NCBI GenBank assembly: GCA_022605955.1
Contig: JAKCOZ010000010.1
Location: 3,162,001-3,226,000 of the forward strand
Direction of reading: 5' to 3'
DNA from: Rallus limicola
Lineage: Eukaryota > Chordata > Aves > Gruiformes > Rallidae
Length of the DNA stretch: 64,000 nt
Below are positions 25,641 to 39,100 of this stretch, one piece after another. Each line of letters starts with the position of its first letter. Position 1 is the stretch's first letter. The notes beneath the pieces are model-generated. The model was not told the DNA's origin, made no database searches, and saw nothing but the letters and a program-made list of their open reading frames with translations. The position numbers were made by a program, and so were the translations under genes.

Positions 25641-28600
25641 CTACTTGCAAAGGACCCAGGGCACCTGCAGAGGACCAAAACCAGGCATAAATGTCACACT
25701 GCCATCACTTTCAATCAAGCTTTGCTGTGAAAGCAGCAAAGGGAGTCAGCCATAATCTTTGTTTGAACTTAGAATTATCCAAAATGAGTGCTGGTATACA
25801 AGCCAGGTACCTTTCAATATCAAGAGCATTGCCATAATATATCATGTATCACTTTACAGGGTGAGTTTTAAATATGTTCTACATGATGAATCATATATTC
25901 ACAATCTGAAATGGACTGCACACTTAATGAGTAGCCCAGGTGGCTACTGTAGGTTTTGATTTGAAACAAGTTTGCCAAGACCAAAACTCATTTACCAAAA
26001 TGGAAGTCTCTTCAGGTGCTCCCTTTATATCACCTCAGCTGCCCACCATTACTAAAGCAGAAAAATGTCATATGCAGGATATATGTTTATATAAACTCAC
26101 TGACTGTTTTTTTCCATCTACAGCCTGCCATATAGATGGTCTATATTTGGAGATACTCCAGACCAAAAGGAATGAATTTTCTTTGATCCCATAAGCTGAA
26201 ACCAAAAAAATTCTCTTGATACCTGGTCCAAGATCGCTATACTTGTATTAGATACATAAATCAAACCTCCCCAATGTGGTACATAAACAACCAAAATTTT
26301 ACCAAATATAATCTGGCATAATCAGTCAGATACTTATTTGTCTGGTAGTCTCATAAGTATGTTAGATGTCTATACCTCATGCTTCTTAAGTATTTTCAGG
26401 TAAAACTGGGGGTATTAAATAGCTACAAGACACCATGAAGGTACACCTTTTTAATGCAGTGACGCTTTGAGCATTTAATTTTTAGTGTCATTAAATTATT
26501 TCATTGCTTTTAAATTACTTTAGGGATGAGGGAAATGGTTGGTATACTTAGAGTAGCAGGCAATTAAAGCAGTCAAGTACATCTGACCTCTCTGGCTTCA
26601 TATTGTGTACAGGTGCAAGGATTGTAAATATACTGAAAAAAAAAGCTGAAACCATGCTGTATGAAGGGATCTGAACTGAATCAGCGGGACAGTAAGTTAA
26701 AAAGAGGTAAAGCAGCAATCTATTGTTTAAAAAATAGTAACTGTCCTTACTCATGGGTATGATTTGATACCCTGGTCTTCAGAATATGGTCATAAAGCAC
26801 AGATATCCCACCTACTCCTCCGCAAAGGAAAATACTTAGGGATAGCTATGATACTAACAAGAAACAATTGATGATGGCTTAAAAGCTCCTACACACACAC
26901 ACAAATTTAAAGATTAGGCACATGAAAAATCAGCTGCTCCTATTTGAGATGAGCCATTCCACAAAATGCATTCTCCCTTATTCCACAGTCATGGCCAGAG
27001 GTCTGAATGAAACAGCAATGGGCACAAAGGCACCGCATAGGCAGAGTGCTTTGCCTTTTCAGCACAGATCTCGGTGAGCAGCACTGACCAGGACACCATG
27101 AGCAGTTACTGGTGGTTTCTTGGCAGTCACCATAGTGGCCAAACCACCCTTTGAGACTGCATGAGGCAGCCCAGATGTCATCCTTCCAGAACTAATAGGT
27201 GAGCGCAGGAAGGGGATTTTCTACCGCAACAAGATGCATTGATTAGATAGTTGCTGGGGAAGATAAAATGGCATCAGATATGGCTTTGAGTCACACTCTG
27301 GCCTATGGATGGGCTGCTGCCACCCAGCGTGGTCCTGCTGCACTCCCTGACCTGCAGCAACAGGCTTCCTCTCGTGGGCTGGACCCAGCTATTGGATACA
27401 GGGGATGTGGTTCCACGAGCTGACCCAGAAGAAAACTATGTGGGTTTTGCTGTTTTAGCAGGTTAATTTTCCATTAGCTTGTTCTGCTGTTCCATAATCA
27501 ATTGATATGACTCAAAGGAAGCAGCAAGGCCATGTGGCTATGGGCAAGATGGATCGAGGCCACCCTTTCCATGGGAGCCTGCAGTTGCATCAGATTAAAT
27601 GTCATGTGAAACCAATGTCTGTGCTGGTGGTGGGTGCTAAGGTTGCCTTCATGAAATGCATGTAGCACAGACCTAAATGGGCTTCCAGCCTGACTCACAG
27701 CTTCATGCTCCTGTGCTGTGTGCCTGAAGCATGCCAGGCTTTGCATGGTTTGAACAGAGGGTCTTGGCCAGCACAAGTCCAACAAGAGATGCTTCCTGCC
27801 TTCATCCCCTCTATCGTATACCTCTTTTCTCAGCTACCCAAGTACTGAGGAAAGTAAGATGACTTATCCAATCCACTCCTGATTTCTAGAAGGGCTTTGC
27901 TTTGTCAACACAAAACATAGAGAGGATGACCTTTTCTTCAGGCTGTGAGACAGGAAAGGGCAGCTCACATGGGCTACACGCCATCAGTAGGACCTCTGAG
28001 ACAAACCCAAGTATCAGTTTAGATACAGAAAACGGATTTCCTCTGGTTACCATTTCTGATTACCACCCTCAGAGAGAAATGGCAGTGCTTAATTTTTTGG
28101 AACTACATAAGTTACTTTTTTTATTATATACTGTTATGTATAGACTGTTATGTCTGTGAATTCCTTCTTGGTCTTATAGTTCTTGTGGTCAGCCACAGAA
28201 TGATTTTGATAGCCTGTTGGATGCCAAAGGGAAGTATATCTGGATTTGGCTAGCTGAGAGAGATCTTCAAAGTCAGTTCAGATGTACGTAGTGGCTTCTA
28301 TAATTGCTTCTGATTATCTGCCAGAGGACCCGTGTGTTTGTGTGTCCAGAAGAGGGGATGGAAGAGGGATGGGGGTAAAGACTTTATGCTTTGTCAGGCA
28401 GAATGAGCATTGCTGAAAAAACCCTAAAAATCTCTCTCAGAACACATGGTAGTAAATTCTTCTGTTCCTCCAGGGGAAACCCAAAGTAGACATGGCTGAA
28501 GAGCTTTACACTTCATCCCTCAGCTGCAGTCCCATCTCTCCAGCAGAAACCAGCCAAGGGCAGCTTTCATAGCACTCTCAGAGAAGTGGTTTCTGGATTT

Positions 28601-30017
28601 TAGAGAGGTAAGGCAGAAAGACTGCCCATTTCTTGTACTTTTCTACAAAGAAAGCTATAGACTAGGTTTAGATTTTGCCCGCATTCTCTTCTTTCTGTAG
28701 GTCACTTCTTGTTTCTCTCAAAAACAATATTTGGCCATGAGTTTTTGGGGTACGTGGCTTTGGGCATGTCCTTTTCTTGTTTGTTTTGTTGAAATCTTGC
28801 TCCTTACTACAGAGATGTGTGATAAAAATGCACACTGTATGAAGAAAAACCCTGTCACAAAAGATGTGCTGTGCAGAACTTCAATGAACCAAACTCCTAA
28901 TTAGAAAAAACTCCTTAGACCTGTCTATCATGTAACCAATAATAACTTATGTTACGAAAAATAATTTTCCTAGAGCTGAGAAGCAAAAGGCTGCTACTCA
29001 AGCTCCAAAACATTCCCTTGCAATCCTAATTCAGTTGAGTATCATGCTGTTTAAAATAGAATGACTAAATGTTCCTTTAAAAAAAAAAAACAGTCCAATG
29101 AATTGTCTTTAACTTCTCCCTGAAAGACAATCACATTCAGATGTTCCTTGGCACCAATTAGCTTCAGTGCAGCCATTTCAAAGGCATTTCTTCTTCAAAT
29201 AGCACAGTATGTTATATAAAGTTATGTGGCTATTGGAAGGGAACTCACGTACTGCATTAAGGTGAGGGTCCAGAATACTACTGGGATACTTAGCAGCAAG
29301 TGCTAAATCACAGTTCAGTGAGGTCACATAATCAAGTTCCAGATCATTCCTTTTATTACATTCGACTAATAAATCTTTGGAAACTGGAGTCTGACAAGAT
29401 CATCACAGCATTTTAACTTCTCAGTGGTGCATGTAGAATACATATACATACAGAATCTTAAAATGAAAATAGAGAAAACTTTAAAAAAGCCAGCAGCAAG
29501 TCCACAATAAGAATGGAAGAGAAATTGTCCTAATGTCAGATGCCACCAGACTGAAAAGTTACACTGAAAGATGTGCCTCCATTTTTAATCTGAACCTTCA
29601 CAACTGCAGTAGAGCAGCTTATCGCTTAGTTCCGGCGAGCAGTTTCGCACGTCAGACATTTCTCTGCTTTACGGATGGGACAATGTTAAATATGTTGTCA
29701 CTGCAGTTCCACAGGTCACTGGCAGGGCCATAAGCCAAGACCATACAGTTAAGATTATTGCAATACAGCTATCAGTCATGCAGCTAGCTCTACGGTAACT
29801 AACAGCATTTAATGCTTAGATAACACGGTTTCATTATCACAAATGAAACTAAAGAGCCCTTTCCCGTATAGAGACAATCCAAGCAGAAGTCCGCACTACT
29901 CCACCAGGTTGTTAATTGAACTGTTTTCCACCAGGATTCAAGAAGAGGAGGGGGGTTAAGGGAACTCACTGATATAGCAAGATGGTTGAACGCAAACCTA
30001 TGCTGCGGAAGACTTAC

Positions 30018-30704
30018 CATCATCCAGGTACATCTGGTCCAATTCCTCAGGTTCTCGCTTGATCGTTACAGGAATAGGGGCCAAATTATGATTACTTTCC
30101 TCATGCAACTCTGGCAATGACAGTGGTTGGGTTGTTGGAGACTCATTTCTGTGAACCTTCGGCAGTTGCTGCTGCTGTTGACCCATTATGGATGAGTGAG
30201 TTGGACTGCAGGACTGCAAATAGGTTGGCTCTTGGGTAACAGATGGAACTGGAGAAGAGGGACTGTTGGGATAGAGTGTTTGTTGATAACCAAGGGGACA
30301 GCTACTGCTCAGATGTTGACTCACCTGCGGCTGCAGCATGATGTGAGATGATTGCTCGGGGGAGCTTGGGTGCACAACTATAGACCTTGGCACTTCCTGT
30401 ATGGTGGGGACACCTCCAGTGGGCTGCTGAAGTCCAAGGTGACTGTGGCCCGGGTTGGTGATGCACTTGTAAGGAGAGGATGAAAGGTCGTGCAGCTTGG
30501 GGCTTGCGTTGGGAGAGGGTGACATCACAGCATTTCTCTGCTGACAGGAGGCAAAGCCAGCCACGAGGCATGAACCAGGATCAGGGGGCATCATGATCTG
30601 CTGGCTGTAGTATGGTTTAGAGAGAGGGCTTAAGCCTTGGTTCATTGGTCCACAGGTTTGAGCAGGCTCATAGTCATCTGTGGGTTCTGTTTTTATAATT
30701 GGAA
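30018..30704 (-). CDS. NFATC1: NFATC1 C-terminal transactivation exon
   Basis: This 687-nt exon encodes about 228 residues of the long-isoform C-terminal transactivation region. A strong polypyrimidine tract and aacag acceptor precede 30704. The split Val codon joins it to the exon ending at 44358, and the donor gtaagt follows 30018. It opens with PIIKTEPTDDYEPA and closes with IPVTIKREPEELDQMYLDD. Both IKTE and IKRE fit the SUMO consensus (hydrophobic-K-x-E), as known for the mammalian long isoform. In between are Ser/Pro-rich segments that I recall from human NFATC1, including LSPL-x-x-PYYSQQ, PPDP-x-SCLVAGF, SPKLHDLS and EPTYLQSCSP. A run of five Gln replaces a more varied mammalian segment. 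NFATC2 and NFATC3 have different C-termini, so the paralogue call is firm. Reading past the donor would add only GKSSAA before a stop. Confidence 0.97.
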
Positions 30705-33700
30705 CTGTTAAAAGAAAAAAGTTTTAAATAAACATGAGTTGCGTATTGGTATGATCAAGTTGGCTTGTGGCTAGGATACCCTTTGCAAAACAAACAACGT
30801 CTTGAATAAGACTCTGTGTGTCTTTTGCCTAGTTCTCCCACCCTATAAAAAAAAAATGAATGAGTCATCAGCACAAGAAAGTCACAGCTGGTTCTAATAT
30901 TGAAAAGGACTATTTTCTTTGGACTCTCCTCCAGCACTAATGTGCTATAAAAATCTATTTGCAAATAGCTGTGCTTCAGTGGAAGCTTTGGACCCAAGGG
31001 CTCCATGGATTTGTAGCAATCAAAGTAAGAATTTTAACTTGGATATACTACTGCATTTCTACAGCTACTGATGGCCCATTTGATAAATGTCTGCACATTC
31101 GGTAAACCGAAGCATAATAAGGTAGAGGTGGGGCTTTCAGGATTCAGTGAAAGTAAAATTGTAAAGATACATGACAAACTACTATGAACAAGAAGTTTTC
31201 AATTATGAGGGTATTTTTGAAAGAGTAGGATTTCATTTATTCAGTTTTTACGTGACTGTCTTTAATCTCACTTACTAGTCAATGGGTGTAAAGTATTCAG
31301 TAAGTTGCATCCAACTCTCAGCCATTCCAAGTTGGATCCAAACTGCTAATGCCAGCTCCTAACAAAAGTTAACTCAGTCTCTGGCTACTGAGAAAAAATG
31401 ACTCCCATTCTAGACCTCTGCTCACTCTACCCATTGTCCCGAAAGAGGCTCTAATTGAGCCGCCAAGCCATGTCTCTAAATACCATAAGCATGTGGACAG
31501 AATGACTGCCTATGAGCATCAACTCAGGCATGACAGATGTATAGCTGCTTTCTCAAATCAAAGAAGAGATCCCTCCTCAAATCAAAGCGTTCTATTCACA
31601 TCGGCTTTCTCTCAGAAACGAGAGAGAGACACCCTTAACTATGCAATGCATACGCTGTAGAAGCAGCAAAGGCTTCTCCTACAACATATGTGGTGCACAG
31701 GTAAAAGACATGCACTTTCTCTGTCAGGAAAATGACAAGTAACAGGACCAAGTCTATGTTTTCTAGGCAGATGCAACTCTAATGCATACAATGATTGAGT
31801 ATGGATGCACGGTGGCATTTTTCTCTTTCCCAAAAAGAGAATCTACAGGAACAGCCATCGTTTGAAGGTGCTGATGGAAATAAAAGGATAATATTTCGTA
31901 ATATTAGGATAACCAACCTGTTGTGGCACAAAGTTATTAATGTAACATCTTTGCACAACTCAGCTCAAGAGGGCACGAATGCTATGTGTCTCTGACTCTA
32001 TTTTTATTTGCATGTGTTTTACAAACACGCTTATACATTCTCCAGCCTTTTACCATACTCGTGTAGGAGTCTTTAGAACCCTAAAAATGCACGTGTGTGC
32101 ATATGCACGTATAAAACTTCTTTTAACACTCACAAATTTTGCTGCCGGTGAATGCACTTCACTACCCTTGTTTTACAGTCCCCTAGCCTCCTGTTAACTT
32201 TGCTCCTTTTATGTTCTTTTACATGTAGATGCTTGCGACACTTGCTTCGAGATTGCTAGCACCCCTAGTAAAAACATGTCTATATATGTAACAGATGCAC
32301 AGGTGCTGCTCAAGACAAACGTGCTAAGGATAATGGACTGTCATTGGATTCCTCATAATCTTATTTTCACCTGCTTGTGTGCTGTGTGCTGGGCTAGCAG
32401 CGCTACTTATGCACTTGGTTGCAGAGAAGCAGATTCCAGGTTTCAGTGACAGCTTTATAAAACCAATATCACACCCTTTATGAAAATGCAAGACCAAAGA
32501 AACGCACCTAGACAAACATAGCAGCTCAGATATTGTAAGAAAATACTTTTAACAAGTTCCTGAGCTAGCAAATATTCTCACATGTTTTGTATTAGGCTCA
32601 CTGTACTAGCATTAACCACAGCACAGCTGGAAATATGATGGTTGTTGAACACTGAATTTTCCCAATATATCACTGTTATAGAAACACCTGTGCTAAATAA
32701 TTCCGAGCTCAACCACTGGCAATTCAACTCCAATAAACCCTGGAGTTGTCTGACTTGTTATACCTAGGGAAGGGTTATAGGCCTCGTGGCAGGCAGGCTG
32801 GGGGCTTTAAAGAAGGCAGGTTCCTCATTTCAGGCTGATTCTTCATTGTGCTCTCTACGGCACATCTTCACTACTTGGTTTACCAGGCGCTTTCTTGTCA
32901 CCTCATTTCAAATTTTGTCCTTACAAAAGCAATGCCATGGGGTCTATTTGGGGGGTCTCATTAGTGGCCATGGACACTGATTTTGTTTTCAAGTGTTGTT
33001 ACACTGAAATACACCTGTCACCCGTAGGTCTACTCTGCAGTGGGCAAAGGGATGATGGGTGCAAGTGCTCTATTCCAGACCTGTTTGTCCTAAAACTCTT
33101 GGAGATAGTGACAGCAACCAAGGACACTCCTGTCTGCCTGTAAATTTAGAGTTCAGAGGGACAATAGGGACTGGTGTTAATTAGAGAACCAGACAGGCTA
33201 AGTCACAGTAGCATGTTTGGTGATGGCAGGTTGGTAGCCAGAGAGGGGAAACAAGAAGGACATTAAGTGGGACCTCCATTTTACATGACATGCTTTCACT
33301 GTTCCCTTGTATTGCTCTGAACTGATGCTCCTATGCATCACCTACTGCACATAATGGAAGACAAACTGTCTTTAAATGAACAGACGTTATCTACATTTAG
33401 GCTTAGAGGTGTTTGAACTTGTTCAACTGAATTGTGTCCATTACCTTTTCTCATCTCTTTATTAAATACAGTAAAAATGTCTCCCCTTGCTAAATATTAT
33501 ATACTTTGCTTGTATGCTAATCTCGTCATTAGACCTGTCATCACACTTAAAGACAGAAAACAAATTAATGCTGAAATGGTGAAGAGATTTGTATCAAACT
33601 TTAACAGTGCTTTGCATTTGTATAACACTGTGCAGAGTGAACTCAGGGCTCTTAACCAGGTTGGGACGGCAGCCTCTCACACCCCTTAAAGTGTAAATGT

Positions 33701-36088
33701 CTTCACAGGGTACCAGTTTGGAGAAGGAAGCTCTGTAGGATTCTTTTTCTTTCTTTTTTTAAACCTGGAGAAACCATTACTAGTGATCCCAGATCTGGAA
33801 TCAGACCTGCAAAGCTGAGCATGTCAGTAGAAACATAAGACATTAACACTTCCCTTACTGGCTAGACCTCATCTTTTGTGTTTTACACGAATAACTGTAT
33901 TACTTTACTTGTGAAGGGCAGATATACCACAAATTGTTACATTACACCAGTTAACAGTTTATTTACGACACTCTACCCTGTATCTGCTTCTCCCCAGCCT
34001 ATGAAACTTCACCAAGTGAAGTAACAAAGGCCAAAAATCTTTGCCAGTCTTTGTATTTCCCAACTCAACTCAAATGAGCTGTGGGTCTCACCTCCTGGTT
34101 GTTCTGAAAATACTGCGAATGTGTCAGAAGCTAGTGTAAATCACCTTATATTCTTTCTTTTAAAAGGCAGCTCTTTACTTCTACTTTACCAAGGGCTGCA
34201 GAGCAACCAAGGCAGGAGGTGTTGGTGTTTCAACTCACACCTTCCAAAACCAATGCAGGAACAGCAAGAACCTGCACTCACTGGCTACCCACTTACCACC
34301 ACGGTGCCATCACAGCGTTACTCAAACAAGTTAAATCACTTGCATACAATAAGGCTACCAGTTCCTAACACACCCTACCTGCTGCCTCACTGACTTTGGA
34401 GGTGCTGAGACCTTCAGCTGGGGTGAGCAGCTACAGCCGGCTTAGGGCAGCTGAGGGCACAAACCTTACGTGCCCACCTTCACCACTCTCTCCTAGGCTC
34501 ACCACTGGCGAGCCGTGGACTAGCATTACCTATGGACTCATGTTGCATTAACTGCCCATCTTTACATACCTGAGCTAGAAAAAGAGGTTTAATTCCCGAA
34601 TACATCACCGTGGAGGCATGGTAAGGTAACACACAGACAGGCCGTAACACGTGTCCATTTCGATCGACCATCACTCACTGGCCTGAGTGCGTATTTCACA
34701 CAGGGAGATGCGGTGCGATGCAGACAGCACAGTTCATTTTCTCAGGATTAGTATTTAACAGAGAACTGTACTAGCCTGACTAACTTCTAGCTCAAATATT
34801 TCAAACCTTAAACAACTTGGTAAGAACCTGCCAGCTGAAAGTGACACTCCTAGTCACGCAGCAGGCCTGGACTGGCAATTAACTGGAAAACCATACAGCT
34901 ACTCCGAATCTGCATGCACGTTCAGCAGAAATGGGACTATTTCTGAAGTTCAGCAGAGACATATCAAATGGCAACAAGCACTCTGTCTCAAAGCTGCTCC
35001 GTGGTGCAGGGGTAGCACCCAGCCTTGCAGACTCTCAACTGGATGGAATGAAAAACTGTGAAGTGAGTTTGCCATATGCTGAGATCTGCCAATAACGGAC
35101 TGCAGCGCGGCAGCCAGAGTTTGTGAAGCTGTACACAGAAAACATGAGGCAGGCTTTATGTACACTCAGACTCAAAAGCAATGTCACTCATTTAAGAGAC
35201 ACTGCTCTGCTGAAGGATCAGGCCTCTGCCATAAAAAGGAAAAAATAATTCAAGTTTGCATGGTGAATTTTTAAACACTTGCTACTTCACAATGCATTAG
35301 GTCTTGATTTTGAATATTAAAGTATGACAGAGTTCACAGTTCTCAATTAGTCTGATAAGCAACTTGATCTGTGCTAATTGGTTTTCAATGGTTTGACGAT
35401 GCCTTCTTAGACCCTGGACTCATGTCATTATGTCATCTAATTTAATACGAAGTTCTGAGAACTGTGCATTGGCAACAGCTCTGTCTGTAAATCAAAGCTT
35501 CTTTCTCAGAAAGACCAGGGTTATGACATCATACCAAGGCACTGGGTGGAAGACAATGGTCCTTCTGTGTGGGTCTGAATCTGGGAGAAATATTTCAGCC
35601 AGTTCTGCAAGCCCATGTTTAAATGAAAGGCCCTTCTAGCAGGTAAAAAGTTAATATATCAAACTCTGAAGAAAAATAATAAATCATGTACATTCAGTGA
35701 AGGGAGTCAGAAAGTGCTTAAATATAAATTATATGTATTTTTTGACAATTCCAACAAGTCTGTTTACTTTTTTTAAGTTTTTGAACTTTTTTTTTTTGGG
35801 GTGCTATTAAAATATGTGAACTGAGAAAATCCAATCATAAATTAAACAGATGTTTACCCCAATTAACATTAAACTAATGAATTCCCATTTCCACATAGTA
35901 TTATCAATGCAGATATTTATGGTACTATAATATATTTATTTTACCTTTGAGTTTGATTGAATCTATCAAACAAAACAGCCACCTTTCACAGTGCAGACTA
36001 TGACGTAGTTCCCTGGCACCAGCACACAGGTTTTGGTTAGCATACAAAAATCAAAACACTACTTTTTTCACCATGCGTGCGCGTGTGT

Positions 36089-36089
<1 letters not shown>

Positions 36090-36121
<32 letters not shown>
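36090..36121. repeat. (CA)n microsatellite
   Basis: About 16 uninterrupted CA units follow a short alternating GC/GT run starting near 36075. The purine-pyrimidine alternation over about 45 bp could favour Z-DNA. Confidence 0.95.
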
Positions 36122-36125
<4 letters not shown>

Positions 36126-39100
36126 TCTTCAACTTCTGGACTAAACATCTCATAATTGGTAAGAATTTGGGATGAGACTTTCAAAGAGGTTACAGGAGTT
36201 AGGAGGCTAGATCTCCATTACTGAGCTGAGCTCTGAAATGCTGTTTATGCCTTTGAAATCCTCCCTGCCAGTCAGTTTTTAGCCAGGCAGCACACCCTCT
36301 TCACCACGAACCAGACATTCCTTCAGAAGATGCTGTGCAGGTCACCATCCCAACTACTGCTGCTGCTCTGCTGCTGCCTGACCAGAGACAGAGTTAGGGA
36401 TCCGTAGACACATCTCCATGTACAGTTTTAGCCATTCTGGATTTGTGCGAACACAAAATCCTGGCTGCTGTGGCAGCACTGGCTGGATCCAGCAGGCTGG
36501 AGCAGAGGAAGGACCTCACCCCTCGTTCTCACTGTAGCAGTCTTATGTTTGGGAGAGGCAATGGGCTGGCTGCCCTCAGAAACTACAATCCCCCCTGTTT
36601 TTGTAACAGCAGAGCAGCAGTAGCCGACCAAAACTTTCTGGAACACCCTGCCAACATACCTCCAGCAGTGGCAATGTCAGTGATGAGGGTCATGCATTCA
36701 ACCCCAGGGATCTCCCAAAAGAGTCACTACAGGGGCCTTTGCAGATGCTGTCCGTATATTGGATATTTTTCCCTAGGTACCAATTCAACTAAAACATTTT
36801 TTAAAGGTCAAGCACCTATCCAGCCTTTGCTCTTTAGTTAATAAAACCAGAGTGCGGTGGGTGACTCAGAAACAAAGAGAGCCTCACGCTATCAAGAAGC
36901 CGTAGGCAGTGCACATGTGCGATTGCAGCTTTTATCTATGCAAGTATCTATCTGAACTCACTCACCCTCTCTGGCTAGTACGCTGCTACTGGTAGTTCTC
37001 ACTGGGAGGACTACCTCTAGCACATGCCTGCCTGCCCTCTTTGGGTTTATGTATATGTATTTTTATGGGATCAGATGCATATGTAGAGTTTTATACAAGA
37101 ATAGCCTCCAGGTAGATGGAAGCCTTAGGCATACATCTCAGCCCATAATCTCGGGCAGTACCATTATCTGATTAGAAAGTGCTTTCCAGCTAACTCATTT
37201 ACTAAATGCTTTTCAACAGCTGCTAAACTATTAGGTTATTCTGTGTGTATTTATGAGACAGAAGATTAAATATGGTAGCGTGGTGCACATGCTGTTTAAC
37301 CGTGTCGGGAAGAGTGGAAGGTAGGTGGAGGGCATTTGGGTTGCCTTCGTACAGAACACCTGGAACAGCTTTCCTCCAAAAGAAAGGGGGAAATTCTTAA
37401 AAGGCACAATTCACTTTCCATCCTAACACCTCATCCAATCCTACAGTGTTGAAAAGGATAAATCAAGTCCGGCTTGCACTGCTCCACCGCTTCCTTGAGC
37501 TGGAGGTCTAACTGTACACAACACTCAGGCTGCACCACGGCCTTCTATGTCATCTCACTCAGATGTGTTAAAATTCACTGGGGTGAGGTCTTTTCTGATG
37601 ATGTGGCACAACATGACACCACCAGCGCCGACATTACTCCTGATCTCCAGAGGAGGAAGGAGGATAGGAAAGTGGGGGCAGCAGGCAGGGCTAGCAGGCA
37701 AGGCATCAGCGTGGGGGCAGCCCAATGCTCCTCAGTCCTGTGGGAAACTCTGTGAGGATGGGCTGGCAGGAGGGCATCCTTACTGTGCCAGTCCTGCCCC
37801 CAGATCGGCCCTCTCTGGAGAGGGGTTTGGATCCAGCTGACTTCAGACACATCAGCTCTGACAAGGCCTCTGTTGTCAGAGACCGCTGCAGTCCCTCCCA
37901 CAGCCAGCAAAGCATATCCTTGCCCGTGCATTTCATCTCCCAAAGCCACCAGCACCATATCCCCTTTAGGATCAGTCACTGGGTTAGATTAATTATGGTG
38001 ATCAGCCACTTGAGGAGAACAAAAATAAGCATCTCCTGTAATCCAGCCCATGTAATTCTAAACCCCCTTCTCCCTCACACAATTTTTACCTTTTGGCTTT
38101 TAAGCTAATTGGAAGATCCTAAAGCCCCATGCTTGCTAACATATGCATGTGAAATCACTGGGAAGTAAAGGAGGGAGTCCTCGAAATGCTCATGCAGAGG
38201 GGTTTGGTGATCGGAACTGCAGGCTGAGGAAATATTCCTCTAAGGGGGAATATTTGAAAAAGGAGGTACTGCCAAAAGACAACTTTATGCACTAGAAATT
38301 ATCTATTATGGGTGATCACTGCAACCAAGCCAGCTGGTCAGACACAGCCAAGGGCTTCTATATAGTGCTCATCAACCACTACCGGTGGCAAGGACATCAC
38401 ACAGGAAATGCTCCTTCTTGGTCTTCCAGAGGAAGACAGAGCACCACACAGTGAGATTGAGTTTTGCTTTGAAGACCAAGACAACTGCATCTGCAGGTCG
38501 AGTGTGGCTGGCTAGGCTCCCGATGACTGTCAAAACAGGATGTCACCTGGGGGAAGCGTGGCAGCTCTACTGGGGACCCAGAACCTGGAGGCAAAAAACC
38601 ACTCAAGGCCAGAATGCTCGTGAGCATAATGGCTGTCTGCTCAGCCCTGCTCCACCTCGTGCGGCTGCTGGAATGGAGCGGTGGAGCTGATGTGCCTGGC
38701 GATGATGAATTTTGTGATCCTCTTAAATGGAAACAGGACTCCGACAAAATCTTGCCTGCTTTTTGTTACTCTGTTAAATGTCAAAAGCAACTATCAGCCA
38801 CTTAGCAGCCAAAATGAAATAAACTGTAACAGCACATAGTGTAAAAATGAGCAACCATGATTCATATTTTCACCTAAAATTAAAAAAAAAAAAATACCCT
38901 GGGGCCAACCTTCCCCCCTCCCCTCCTTCCTGCTCCGATCTGCGCAAGCTTTGTGGCAGCGTGGCTGCTCCCTGGGCTGGGTGGAAACGTTTCCAGCAGG
39001 TCTGAGGCTTCAGGCATGGCCCGGCCATACTCATGTTTCCTTGCATGTTTGCCTGGGCATAACATACTCCTACTGACTTCCATACACCTTCCTCCAGCTC

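Larger units (their letters stand above)
409..30017 (-). other. NFATC1: NFATC1 intron between the transactivation exon and the last exon (29.6 kb)
   Basis: The donor is gtaag at 30017 and the acceptor is cag ending at 409, both on the minus strand. I find no coding exon inside. Contents noted separately are a T/G-rich tract (1645-1750), three relics of an old repeat (5535, 14990, 21772), AAT, A-rich and AT microsatellites, an L1-like relic near 17.5-17.8 kb and a CR1 3' end at 25.5 kb. Several AT-rich non-repetitive stretches (for example 9120-9420 and 14030-14200) could be conserved non-coding elements but cannot be proven from one sequence. The remainder looks like ordinary unique intronic DNA; the open frames of 60-160 codons on both strands have no recognisable motifs. 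Confidence 0.9.

Noticed and set aside
36443..36841. 132-codon plus-strand open frame
   Set aside because: There is no domain or conserved motif, and the opposite strand is also open, which suggests GC-driven chance.
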